Shown here: positions 1 through 5,723 of the stretch, piece after piece
Layout: every line of letters starts with the position of its first letter
Numbering within the stretch: position 1 is the first letter of the stretch
Source: an uncultured Propionibacteriaceae bacterium
GTDB taxonomy: Bacteria; Actinomycetota; Actinomycetes; Propionibacteriales; Propionibacteriaceae
Length of the DNA: 5,723 bases
Direction of reading: 5' to 3'
NCBI GenBank assembly: GCA_937988865.1
Contig: CALKHV010000050.1
Coordinates: 1 to 5,723, forward strand
Notes under the pieces: generated by a model
What the model saw: the letters and a program-made list of their open reading frames with translations, nothing else
The model's database searches: none
Told to the model about the DNA's origin: nothing
Translations under genes and position numbers: made by a program

Positions 1-206
1 CAACCGCGTCCCAGCAGTGCCCACAGGATCGGCGCGCCGAGGACCGGAGTGGCGATGACCGGCGCGAAGGCCAACGCCCAACGCTGATCCAGCGGCCCGA
101 GAAGAACGTAGACGAGCACACCGAAGCCGACAAGCCCCGAGATCAGGGCCACCGCAACGACGAGCAGGTCGCGCCCGGTCACCGGGCGTCCGAAGGTCGC
201 GGGCAT
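1..206 (-). CDS. Unrecognised membrane protein, N-terminal part only
   Basis: The gene runs off the left edge; 68 complete codons are visible with no stop. The translation starts MPATFGRPVTGRD and has two hydrophobic stretches, about residues 14-37 and 43-66, separated by a short polar turn (LDQRW). It is therefore an integral membrane protein with at least two helices. The ATG at 206 is the start used here. An in-frame GTG at 227 would add seven residues and sits behind a weak G-rich stretch; neither start has a convincing Shine-Dalgarno site. The gene follows the PIG-V-like gene on the same strand after a gap of 57-78 bp without an evident terminator, so it may be the last visible member of the same transcript. 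I do not recognise the family and assign no function. Confidence 0.6.
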   Translation of the reverse strand, partial: MPATFGRPVTGRDLLVVAVALISGLVGFGVLVYVLLGPLDQRWALAFAPVIATPVLGAPILWALLGRG

Positions 207-284
207 GGTGCGGTGGTCCGGGGTCACCGCCCCATGATGCCAGCGCCCGTCCGTCGACTGCCCGGCCGCACTCCGTGCAACAGC
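207..284 (-). other. Short intergenic spacer, no terminator seen
   Basis: This spacer lies between the stop of the PIG-V-like gene and the next minus-strand start. On the minus strand it contains only weak inverted repeats: a 4 bp GCAC/GTGC stem and a 6 bp GCGGTG/CACCGC stem near the downstream start. Neither is followed by a T run, so there is no clear intrinsic terminator and read-through into the next gene is plausible. No -10-like hexamer stands out. Confidence 0.4.
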
Positions 285-1400
285 TCAGCTCGCCCAGGCG
301 CCCGTGTAGTAGAGCCAGGCCCAGACGATCGACGTGGCGATCATGGTGACGACGAGGATGGTCACGAAACCCTGCCAGAGCAGGCGTCCCAAAGACCCCT
401 TCGGACGCCACTGCACCAGTTCCGACAAGGCGACGAACAAGGGGAACCAGAGCAGGATCGCCCGGTTGACGCTCATGAACCAGTACGAGATCGAGAACGC
501 GAACACCTGGATGCCGACCCAACTCGCGGACGCCCAGCGCCGCCTCACGAGGCAGTACAACGTCGTGGCGACCCCGATGCCCATCGACACGATCTCGGCC
601 CGGAACACGTAGGCCACACTCGGACGATCGGGCCAGGCCGAGGTCTCCGTCGCGGGGAGGGTGTTCTGGTAGGCCTGCCAGGGGGTCGTGAAGCCGCGCG
701 CCCAGCCTTGCGTCTGCGCCTCGAACCAGGCCGTCCACGAACCGCTGAGATGGTGCAGGTAGGTGGCGTGCGCGATGAGCACAGCGACGGGCAGGAGCAA
801 CCAGAGCGCGTGGTCCGCCCGCCGGAAGAAGGGCTCCGGACGTCCGCGATCGCCGTCCCCGAAGATCGCCAGCACGACCAGGGCGCCGATCAGGAAGAGC
901 CCCGACACCCGGAAACTGCACGCCACGGCGGCCAGCAGGGACGCCTGGAGCCAGCGTCCCGACCTGGCTCGCTCCCACGCCCAGAAGGCGGCGGCGCAGA
1001 AGAGCGCCTCGGTGTAGGCGACGGTGGTGAACACCGCCGTCGGGGCGAAGAGCCACAGGGACGCGGCGATGGCACCCGCGAAGCGATAGAGGGCCCAGGC
1101 AGCCAGCGCCGACCCTGTCAGTCCGAGCAGGACGCCGGCCAGTTGCATGGGCACGTGGACCAGCGAGAACACGTGCAGCAGCGCCGGGAGCGCCGGGAAG
1201 AAGGCCATGTTGACCTTGTCTGCGTAGCCGTCCGCGGCGATCTGCATGAAGTGCTCGACGTCCCAGGCGCCGGTGACGCGCCACCACTCGCGGTGCTGGG
1301 TCACCATCACGACCAGGGCCACCGTCGCCAGCAGCAGCCGCGATCCGAGCCAGGCCTGGGTGACCAGGCGAGGGTCGTCATCCAGGGCGGGGGATGCCAT
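285..1400 (-). CDS. PIG-V-like mannosyltransferase family membrane protein
   Basis: A 371-residue protein with many membrane spans that resembles the PIG-V family (GPI mannosyltransferase 2-like), GT-C enzymes that transfer mannose from a polyprenyl-phosphate donor on the outer face of the membrane. Visible family features are an early outer-loop Trp-Asp (W46-D47) followed by HFMQIAADGY, then AFFPALP (67-73), an AYTEALF segment (128-134) after a helix, and RVSG (164-167). D47 is the likely catalytic acid by analogy with other GT-C enzymes. Hydrophobic segments continue to the C-terminus (about 342-365). The acceptor is unknown; bacterial members are poorly characterised. I chose ATG 1400 over the adjacent GTG 1403 because the AGGAGGT site lies 6 nt from the ATG but only 3 nt from the GTG. 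The start overlaps the stop of the upstream GT87 gene as TGATG, which implies translational coupling. Family assignment is good; sugar and acceptor are inference. Confidence 0.82.
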   Translation of the reverse strand: MASPALDDDPRLVTQAWLGSRLLLATVALVVMVTQHREWWRVTGAWDVEHFMQIAADGYADKVNMAFFPALPALLHVFSLVHVPMQLAGVLLGLTGSALAAWALYRFAGAIAASLWLFAPTAVFTTVAYTEALFCAAAFWAWERARSGRWLQASLLAAVACSFRVSGLFLIGALVVLAIFGDGDRGRPEPFFRRADHALWLLLPVAVLIAHATYLHHLSGSWTAWFEAQTQGWARGFTTPWQAYQNTLPATETSAWPDRPSVAYVFRAEIVSMGIGVATTLYCLVRRRWASASWVGIQVFAFSISYWFMSVNRAILLWFPLFVALSELVQWRPKGSLGRLLWQGFVTILVVTMIATSIVWAWLYYTGAWAS

Positions 1401-2845
1401 CACTCCACCTCCTCGAGCAGCGAGTCGTCCACCAGGTCGAGACCGGCCTCCACGCGCTGTCGCGGTTCACCGAGCCATCGCGCGTCCGGGGCGTGGTCGA
1501 GGACGCCGCCGATCGGGTCATCGGTGAAACCGGTCCTCACGGGGTCGTCCCAGGGGTGTCGGATGTCGTGGACGATCTGCATCGCGACCCACAACTGGAC
1601 GCCCACCCGCTGCACGATCGCCGCCCAGTAGAGGGGGTCGACCCCTCCCTCACCGGGCGCCAGGGCGCCCTCCAGGTGTCCCCAGACAGCCCACCAGTAC
1701 AAGACCTCCGACAGCGTCCAGATCGCCCAGTCCGACGTCACCGGACGCGCGAGCACGACGAACGGCAGCAGCCACAGGACGTACTGGGGCGAGTAGGCGC
1801 GGTTGGTCACGAGGATGGCGATGAGCACGAGGGCCGCGACCTGGGCCAGACGGGGACGCCGGGGCGCCTGAATGACGAGCGACGCGACCAACCCGAGAAG
1901 GATGGCCAGGGCCAGGCCGGACAGGATCCCGACGTGTTGCAGTCCCACACCGGCGGCGTCGAGCACGAACCAGACCGAGCCGAGGTCGGCCCCGCGCTGC
2001 AGGTGGTAGTCCCAGTACGCGCTCCACGTGCGGGGCGCGAGGACGATGACCGGGACGCTGATGACCAGCCACGACGCGAGGGTGGCGAGGGCGAAGCGTC
2101 CCCACTGGGCCAGGCGTCCGGCGCGCAGACAGAGCAGGAACAGGACGAACACCAGGAAGACGGGGTAGAGGCCCGCGGAGATCGCGACACCGGTCAGGAG
2201 TCCGGCAGCGATCGGACGTCCGCGAGCCCACAACAGCACCGACAGGCTGGTGAGGGCGGCCGGGATGAGGTCCCAGTTGATGAGCCCGGCAGCCACGACG
2301 ACCGGCGCGGCAGCGACGTGGACGGCCTGCCAGGAGCGCGAGCGACGGGCCAGTCCGCCGTCGAGTGCGCGTCCGCCCAGAAGGAGGTGGGCCGCCACCA
2401 GCGCGAGGAAGAACCCGAACAGCACCACCGCGTTGACGCCGAAGAAGATCGTCGCACCGTCCACCACCTGCTGGTCGGTCACATCGGGGCCCACCTGGGC
2501 GCCGAGCAGGCGTCCGATGGCCCTGGTCACCTCGACCACGGCACCGACCACGGGCGGGTACTCGAACGCGAGGCCACCGAACACCCCTTGCCCCGACGAC
2601 ATCCCCGCGCTCTGGTAGAGCACCGGGATGTCGGAGTAGCACAGGCGCATGAACGCGTTGACGGGGTGGCCGGCCTCGGTCTGTCGGCAGGGCACCTGCC
2701 GCACCCAGGTGAGCAACCAGGTGGTGGTCGCCGCGAGCATGACCCATGGCCCGGGGTCGAACCAGATCCCGTGGGGACGCGCGTGCACGCCGACCGGCCC
2801 GCCCACCCGGCGGTCCAGCCGCCGCGCGGTGGAGGTCGTGCGCAC
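1400..2845 (-). CDS. GT87 / DUF2029 family membrane glycosyltransferase (Rv0051-like)
   Basis: A 481-residue membrane protein with roughly ten hydrophobic segments between residue 32 and about 425, followed by a soluble acidic tail. It matches the GT87/DUF2029 family of GT-C enzymes, which includes mycobacterial PimE-type mannosyltransferases using polyprenyl-phosphate-mannose. Visible family features are CYSD (69-72) in the first outer loop, with D72 the likely catalytic acid; FEYPP (94-98); NWDLIP (190-195); and NRAYSPQYVLWLLP (348-361). The tail contains DDPIGGVLDHAPDA (442-455), which I recall as common in actinobacterial relatives. The gene starts 9 bp after the ponA stop and in the same frame. 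GTG 2845 is the first start codon after that stop, but no strong ribosome site precedes it, so coupling to ponA is likely and a later start (GTG at codon 14 or 20) cannot be excluded. Position after ponA mirrors Rv0051. The transferred sugar and acceptor are unknown. Confidence 0.85.
   Translation of the reverse strand: MRTTSTARRLDRRVGGPVGVHARPHGIWFDPGPWVMLAATTTWLLTWVRQVPCRQTEAGHPVNAFMRLCYSDIPVLYQSAGMSSGQGVFGGLAFEYPPVVGAVVEVTRAIGRLLGAQVGPDVTDQQVVDGATIFFGVNAVVLFGFFLALVAAHLLLGGRALDGGLARRSRSWQAVHVAAAPVVVAAGLINWDLIPAALTSLSVLLWARGRPIAAGLLTGVAISAGLYPVFLVFVLFLLCLRAGRLAQWGRFALATLASWLVISVPVIVLAPRTWSAYWDYHLQRGADLGSVWFVLDAAGVGLQHVGILSGLALAILLGLVASLVIQAPRRPRLAQVAALVLIAILVTNRAYSPQYVLWLLPFVVLARPVTSDWAIWTLSEVLYWWAVWGHLEGALAPGEGGVDPLYWAAIVQRVGVQLWVAMQIVHDIRHPWDDPVRTGFTDDPIGGVLDHAPDARWLGEPRQRVEAGLDLVDDSLLEEVE
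1407..1413 (-). promoter_or_regulatory. Shine-Dalgarno site of the PIG-V-like gene
   Basis: The minus strand reads AGGAGGT, a full anti-16S match, 6 nt before ATG 1400 and inside the last codons of the GT87 gene. It is the best ribosome-binding site in the window and decides the ATG over the GTG that directly precedes it. Confidence 0.75.
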
Positions 2846-2854
2846 GCTCGTCGA

Positions 2855-5089
2855 CTAGCTCGACGAAGGAGTCGGCGGGCCGCCGGGCTTGGACGCAGAA
2901 GGCTTGCCACCGCCGGGGGGCGCACTCGTGGTGACGCTCACGGACGGCTCGGGTGGGGCGGTCGTGGTCGTGGCGGAGGTGGCCGGTGCTGTCGGCACCG
3001 ACGTGGTGGTGGTCGTCGTGGCCGTGGGCGTGGGTGTGTTCGTGGGCGTCGCCGTCGGCGTGGTGGTCGTCACGGTCGCCGTCGGCGACGGCGTCCGACC
3101 GTTGTTGACGTAGGCGGGCTCGGGGAACGGCTCGTTCTTGAGGCCGTCCATGGCCACCTTCATGACGTCGGCCCACAGCATCGCCGGATAGGTGCCGCCG
3201 AAGAAGGTGCCGTCACCGGGACGCTTGTAGGGGTCGAGATCGCCCGAGCCCCCCTCTCCGGCGACGAACATGACCGCCGTCGAGACCTGCTTCGTGTAGG
3301 CGACGAACCAGGCCGACCGGATCTCGTCCCCCACGCCCGCGGTGCCGGTCTTGCCGGCGATGTCGTACCCGAGAGAGCTCACGCGTCCGCCCGTGCCCTG
3401 GTCGACCACGGAGGTGAGTGCGTAGGTGACGTCGGCCGCTATGTCGGCCTCGATCGCCTGGTCGGGATCGGCCTTGTAGCTGTAGAGCACCTTGCCCGCC
3501 ATGTCCCTGACCTTCGACACGACATGGCGTCCGACGTTGCCGCCCCCGTTCGCCAGGGTCGCGTAGCCGGCGGCGTTCGACAGGGGGCTGACCTCGGCGG
3601 TGCCGAGGGAGATGCGGTTGTTCTCGTCCCAGCCGGCAGCAGTCGGGATGCCAGCGTCGTTGGCCGCCGTGACCACCTCGGCCGGGCCGTTGGGGATCTG
3701 CTGGGTGAGGTCGACGAACGCCGTGTTGATCGAGTCGGTGATCGCCTTGAGCAGGCTGACCGGGCCGTACTGCATCGAGAACTCGTTGCGGACCGACGAG
3801 CTGTCGCCGTCCGGGGTGAAGGTGTTGCCGTTGAGTTGCGTGCGCAGGCTGAACCCGTTGCGCAGCCCGGCGACCATGGCCCAGGTCTTGAAGCTGGACG
3901 CGGCGGGCCGATCGGTCGTCGCCCAGTTGCGCGAGTTGGCCACGTAGTCGTCGCCGCCGTAGAGGGCCAGGACGTCACCCGTGCCCACCTTCACCGAGGC
4001 GATCGCGGGGTGCAGGTTCTTCGCGCCGGCGTCCGCGTTGGCGCCCACCGTCTTCTTGTACTCCTGCCCGTACTTCACGACCGCTGCCTGCAGCGTCGAG
4101 TCGAACGTCGTCGTGACGCGCAGCCCACCGCCCTGGATCTGGCCGTCGGTGAAGCCCAGGGTGCTGAGCTCGTTCTCGACCATCTTCATCAGGAAGCCCT
4201 TGGTGCCGCCGTACCGCGTGTTCAGCGGGACGTCGGGGAAGGCGGGCAGCGCCTTGGCGTACTTCGCATGCTCCGCGGCGGTGATCGAGCCCATCTCGAG
4301 CATGCCGTCGAGCACGTAGGTGTACCGCTCGAAGAGGCGTTCCTTGCTCTTCGCGCCGTCGGAGGGGTCGTAGAGGCTGGGGTTGTTGAGGATGCTGGCG
4401 AGCACCGCGGCCTGCGGCACGGTCAGCTTCTTGGCGCTGACGTTGAAGAACGCCCTGGACGCCGCCTCGATGCCGTAGGCACCGCGTCCGAAGTAGATGG
4501 TGTTGAGGTAGCCCTCGAGGATCTCCTCCTTCGGCACCTCCTTGCCCAGCTTCACGGCCAGCGCGAGTTCGCGGAGCTTGCGCGACATCGTGCGGTCGCT
4601 CGTCAGGTACAGGATCTTGATGTACTGCTGCGTGATGGTCGACCCGCCCTGCATCTCACCGCCGCGGACGATCGTCCAAGCCGAGCGTGCGATCCCCCGG
4701 GGCGAGATGCCGCGGTCGGTCCAGAAGCCGCGGTTCTCGGCGGCGACGACCGCATCCTTGATCGACTGCGGCATCGTGTCGTACGCGATGGTCTGGCGGT
4801 TCTGCACCGAGAGGCTGCCGAGCTTCGACTTCCCGTCGTTGTAGTAGAGGAAGGTCGTGTTGGTCTGGAAGTCGGCGTTCGGATCGGGCAGTTCGGTCTG
4901 ACGGTAGAACGCGATGGCGCCGACCGTGGCGACCAGTGCGCCGACGAGACCGAGGGTCAGGAGGGTGAGCGCGATGCGCTTGAACCAGGTGCGTCCGCTG
5001 GTGCGACCGCGCTTTGCGCGTCCAGCGGACGACTTCCCCGACCCGGAGGATGCTCCAGAGGCGCGGCGGGGGGGTGGGTTGCTAGCCAT
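2855..5089 (-). CDS. ponA: Class A penicillin-binding protein (transglycosylase/transpeptidase), PonA type
   Basis: A 744-residue bifunctional peptidoglycan synthase that polymerises lipid II and cross-links stem peptides outside the membrane. In order: a basic Ser/Gly/Arg-rich cytoplasmic tail (1-37); one membrane helix (about 38-61); a GT51 glycosyltransferase domain with AAENRGFW (catalytic E118), GGSTITQQ (148-155), RKLREL (second acidic residue E174) and EEILEGYLN (188-196); then a transpeptidase domain with SSFK (nucleophile S398, K401), SIN (453-455) and KTGT (580-583). All catalytic motifs are intact. ENR in place of the common EDR in the first GT51 motif is, as I recall, usual in actinobacteria. 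No PASTA domain follows; instead the last 84 residues are low complexity, with 28 Thr and 18 Pro, as in PonA1-type proteins. ATG 5089 lies 5 nt after GAGGA and overlaps the DUF5318 gene by 8 bp. There are no TTA, CTA or TCA codons. Confidence 0.96.
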   Translation of the reverse strand: MASNPPPRRASGASSGSGKSSAGRAKRGRTSGRTWFKRIALTLLTLGLVGALVATVGAIAFYRQTELPDPNADFQTNTTFLYYNDGKSKLGSLSVQNRQTIAYDTMPQSIKDAVVAAENRGFWTDRGISPRGIARSAWTIVRGGEMQGGSTITQQYIKILYLTSDRTMSRKLRELALAVKLGKEVPKEEILEGYLNTIYFGRGAYGIEAASRAFFNVSAKKLTVPQAAVLASILNNPSLYDPSDGAKSKERLFERYTYVLDGMLEMGSITAAEHAKYAKALPAFPDVPLNTRYGGTKGFLMKMVENELSTLGFTDGQIQGGGLRVTTTFDSTLQAAVVKYGQEYKKTVGANADAGAKNLHPAIASVKVGTGDVLALYGGDDYVANSRNWATTDRPAASSFKTWAMVAGLRNGFSLRTQLNGNTFTPDGDSSSVRNEFSMQYGPVSLLKAITDSINTAFVDLTQQIPNGPAEVVTAANDAGIPTAAGWDENNRISLGTAEVSPLSNAAGYATLANGGGNVGRHVVSKVRDMAGKVLYSYKADPDQAIEADIAADVTYALTSVVDQGTGGRVSSLGYDIAGKTGTAGVGDEIRSAWFVAYTKQVSTAVMFVAGEGGSGDLDPYKRPGDGTFFGGTYPAMLWADVMKVAMDGLKNEPFPEPAYVNNGRTPSPTATVTTTTPTATPTNTPTPTATTTTTTSVPTAPATSATTTTAPPEPSVSVTTSAPPGGGKPSASKPGGPPTPSSS
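2960..3094 (-). repeat. Thr/Pro-rich low-complexity tail of PonA
   Basis: This stretch encodes PonA residues 666-710, where 25 of 45 residues are Thr, mostly in TPT, TAT and poly-Thr runs of four to six. The Thr codons mix ACC and ACG, so the DNA is a degenerate triplet repeat rather than a perfect one. It lies outside the membrane, after the transpeptidase domain, and is probably an unstructured wall-spanning or glycosylated tail. Length variation between strains would be expected for such a tract. Confidence 0.7.
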
Positions 5090-5519
5090 AGATGTCCTCG
5101 ACAGTGGGTTGGCGGCGGGGCGGACGGCGCTTGCGTCCGTCCCCGAGGAGGAAGGAGGTCGTCATGTGATTCCAGCGGCAGTCGGGGCACACCTCGACGA
5201 CCACCACCCGGAACTCGCCGACCTCGGTTTCCATCTCGGCGAGTTCGGCGGTCGACTTGATGCGCCCCGAGTACTGGCCGAGTTGGTCACCGAAGGTGTA
5301 GTTCAGGGTCGTCAGGTGGTCGGACGCGCACACCGGACACGGTTCGGACGCGGGCTCGCCGTGGTGGAGGGCCGAGCGCACGAGCATCGGGTCGGCGTCG
5401 CAGGCGTCCCGCTGGGTGGGTGAGTCGAGCGAGACGTGGGTGCGTCCGATGCGCCGCAGCGCCTCGAGCGTGGCCCGTCGCTGCAGCGCGTAGCTCATCA
5501 CCTCACGCTTCGTCTGCAC
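5082..5519 (-). CDS. DUF5318 family protein, putative zinc ribbon (Rv0049-like)
   Basis: A small soluble protein of 145 residues from GTG 5519. Two CxxC pairs, CPVC (61-64) and CPDC (111-114), are placed like the two halves of a zinc ribbon. WNH (116-118) follows the second pair, and a further Cys in ACDADP (about residue 40) lies in a region that I recall as conserved. The C-terminus is basic (GRKRRPPRR). The order DUF5318-ponA-GT87 is that of Rv0049-ponA1-Rv0051; the function is unknown, and a regulatory or nucleic-acid-binding role is only a guess from the putative zinc site. The open frame extends up to ATG 5603, but I prefer GTG 5519: QTKREVMSYALQRR aligns with the recalled N-terminus of Rv0049, the extra 28 residues are low-complexity Arg/Ser/Pro, and ATG 5603 would fall on the divergent tRNA promoter. 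ATG 5498 is another possibility. The gene overlaps ponA by 8 bp and is the first of the operon. Confidence 0.83.
   Translation of the reverse strand: MQTKREVMSYALQRRATLEALRRIGRTHVSLDSPTQRDACDADPMLVRSALHHGEPASEPCPVCASDHLTTLNYTFGDQLGQYSGRIKSTAELAEMETEVGEFRVVVVEVCPDCRWNHMTTSFLLGDGRKRRPPRRQPTVEDIYG
5095..5099 (-). promoter_or_regulatory. Shine-Dalgarno site of ponA
   Basis: The minus strand reads GAGGA followed by the 5 nt spacer CATCT and then ATG 5089. The site lies within the last codons of the DUF5318 gene, so ribosomes finishing that gene could reinitiate at ponA. Confidence 0.6.
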
Positions 5520-5526
5520 GCCCTCC

Positions 5527-5532
5527 AGACTA
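5527..5532 (-). promoter_or_regulatory. Candidate -10 element of the DUF5318-ponA operon
   Basis: The minus strand reads TAGTCT, which fits the actinobacterial TANNNT -10 pattern. Exactly 7 nt (GGAGGGC) separate it from GTG 5519, so a transcript starting at the usual distance would begin at or next to the start codon. No good -35 hexamer is visible at 16-18 nt upstream (ACTGGC is the best at 17). Inferred from pattern only. Confidence 0.4.
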
Positions 5533-5602
5533 CCGACGTCCGACGAGGGGCCAGTGGACGCGCGCGAGGCGGGCCGTCGGGCCCGACGAGTGGGGACGTG
5601 CA

Positions 5603-5633
5603 TTGGCGCAGTGCCTGCGTCCGCGACTAGACT
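5603..5633 (+). promoter_or_regulatory. Candidate promoter of tRNA-Ala
   Basis: A -10-like TAGACT lies at 5628-5633, with a weak -35-like TTGGCG at 5603-5608 separated by a rather long 19 nt. Transcription would start near 5640, leaving a leader of about 8 nt before the mature tRNA 5' end at 5648. The -10 is more convincing than the -35. Confidence 0.5.
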
Positions 5634-5647
5634 CGGTGCCGCATCAC

Positions 5648-5720
5648 GGGGCGTTGGCGCAGTTGGTAGCGCGATTGCTTTGCAAGCAATAGGTCACGGG
5701 TTCGAATCCCGTACGCTCCA
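5648..5720 (+). tRNA. tRNA-Ala (anticodon TGC)
   Basis: All 73 nucleotides fold as a standard cloverleaf. The acceptor GGGGCGT (5648-5654) pairs with ACGCTCC (5713-5719), the D stem is GCGC/GCGC, and the anticodon stem is ATTGC/GCAAT around loop TTTGCAA with anticodon TGC at 5681-5683. The variable loop is AGGTC and the T stem is ACGGG/CCCGT with loop TTCGAAT. The discriminator base is A. The G3:U70 wobble in the acceptor, the main alanine identity element, is present. The three bases after the discriminator are CCC, so the CCA end is not encoded and must be added by nucleotidyltransferase. It is divergent from the DUF5318-ponA operon. Confidence 0.97.
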
Positions 5721-5723
5721 CCC

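Noticed and set aside
207..232. Inverted repeat GCGGTG/CACCGC near the leftmost start, as a terminator or regulatory hairpin
   Set aside because: The stem is only 6 bp with a 9 nt loop and no T run; such stems are expected by chance at this GC content.
213..1631. A 472-codon open frame on the plus strand
   Set aside because: It is antisense to the PIG-V-like gene and the end of the GT87 gene, with a charged low-complexity translation and no recognisable motif. The minus-strand product has clear membrane helices and family motifs.
2920..3110. GT-rich triplet stretch on the plus strand as a CRISPR or other repeat array
   Set aside because: There are no constant-length repeats and spacers. It is the complement of ACC/ACG/CCC codons for the Thr/Pro-rich PonA tail.
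1650..3176. A 508-codon minus-strand frame overlapping the end of ponA and most of the GT87 gene
   Set aside because: It is a frame-shifted shadow with an Arg/Pro/Gly/His-rich translation typical of the wrong frame in GC-rich DNA.
1394..5260. A 1,288-codon open frame on the plus strand
   Set aside because: It lies codon-on-codon antisense to the GT87 gene and ponA. It stays open because those two genes, which share a frame, contain no TTA, CTA or TCA codons, normal for GC-rich genes. Its translation is Arg/Gly/His/Asp-rich low complexity without a domain, while the minus strand encodes clear protein families.
5520..5603. N-terminal extension of the DUF5318 protein to ATG 5603
   Set aside because: The extra 28 residues are Arg/Ser/Pro-rich without family similarity, and the ATG lies on the -35-like element of the divergent tRNA promoter.
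5648..5723. tRNA-Ala as an integration site for a mobile element
   Set aside because: No integrase gene or duplicated tRNA 3' end is visible in the window; sequence beyond 5723 would be needed to judge.

Overview
The window comes from a high-GC Gram-positive chromosome, most likely an actinobacterium. The evidence is the GC-rich third codon positions, GTG starts, 1-9 bp gene junctions and the gene order. A small zinc-ribbon-like DUF5318 protein, a class A penicillin-binding protein (PonA type) and a GT87/DUF2029 membrane glycosyltransferase occur in the same order as Rv0049-ponA1-Rv0051 of Mycobacterium tuberculosis (recalled, not searched). The family cannot be fixed by eye; Propionibacteriaceae-like taxa are one possibility.

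Layout. All protein genes lie on the minus strand and read from right to left. At the right edge, a complete tRNA-Ala (anticodon TGC, 5648-5720) is on the plus strand, divergent from the protein genes. Between 5520 and 5647 lie two back-to-back promoter candidates, one for the tRNA and one for the protein operon. The operon then runs: DUF5318 gene (5519-5082), ponA (5089-2855, 8 bp overlap), GT87 gene (2845-1400, 9 bp gap and the same reading frame as ponA), and PIG-V-like mannosyltransferase gene (1400-285, TGATG overlap of 1 bp). After a 78 bp gap, the N-terminal part of an unrecognised two-helix membrane protein (206-1) runs off the left edge.

How the genes fit together. PonA polymerises and cross-links peptidoglycan outside the membrane. 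The two following proteins have many membrane spans and look like GT-C enzymes that use polyprenyl-phosphate sugars, so the operon is a cell-envelope assembly unit. PonA carries a Thr/Pro-rich outer tail that could be a substrate for O-mannosylation, but no link to the neighbouring transferases is shown by the sequence.

The region is core chromosome. I see no mobile element, CRISPR array, defence system or clearly new system. The most unusual signal is compositional: the hexamer GGACGC/GCGTCC occurs 37 times by hand count, about five times what base composition predicts, on both strands and in several reading frames.
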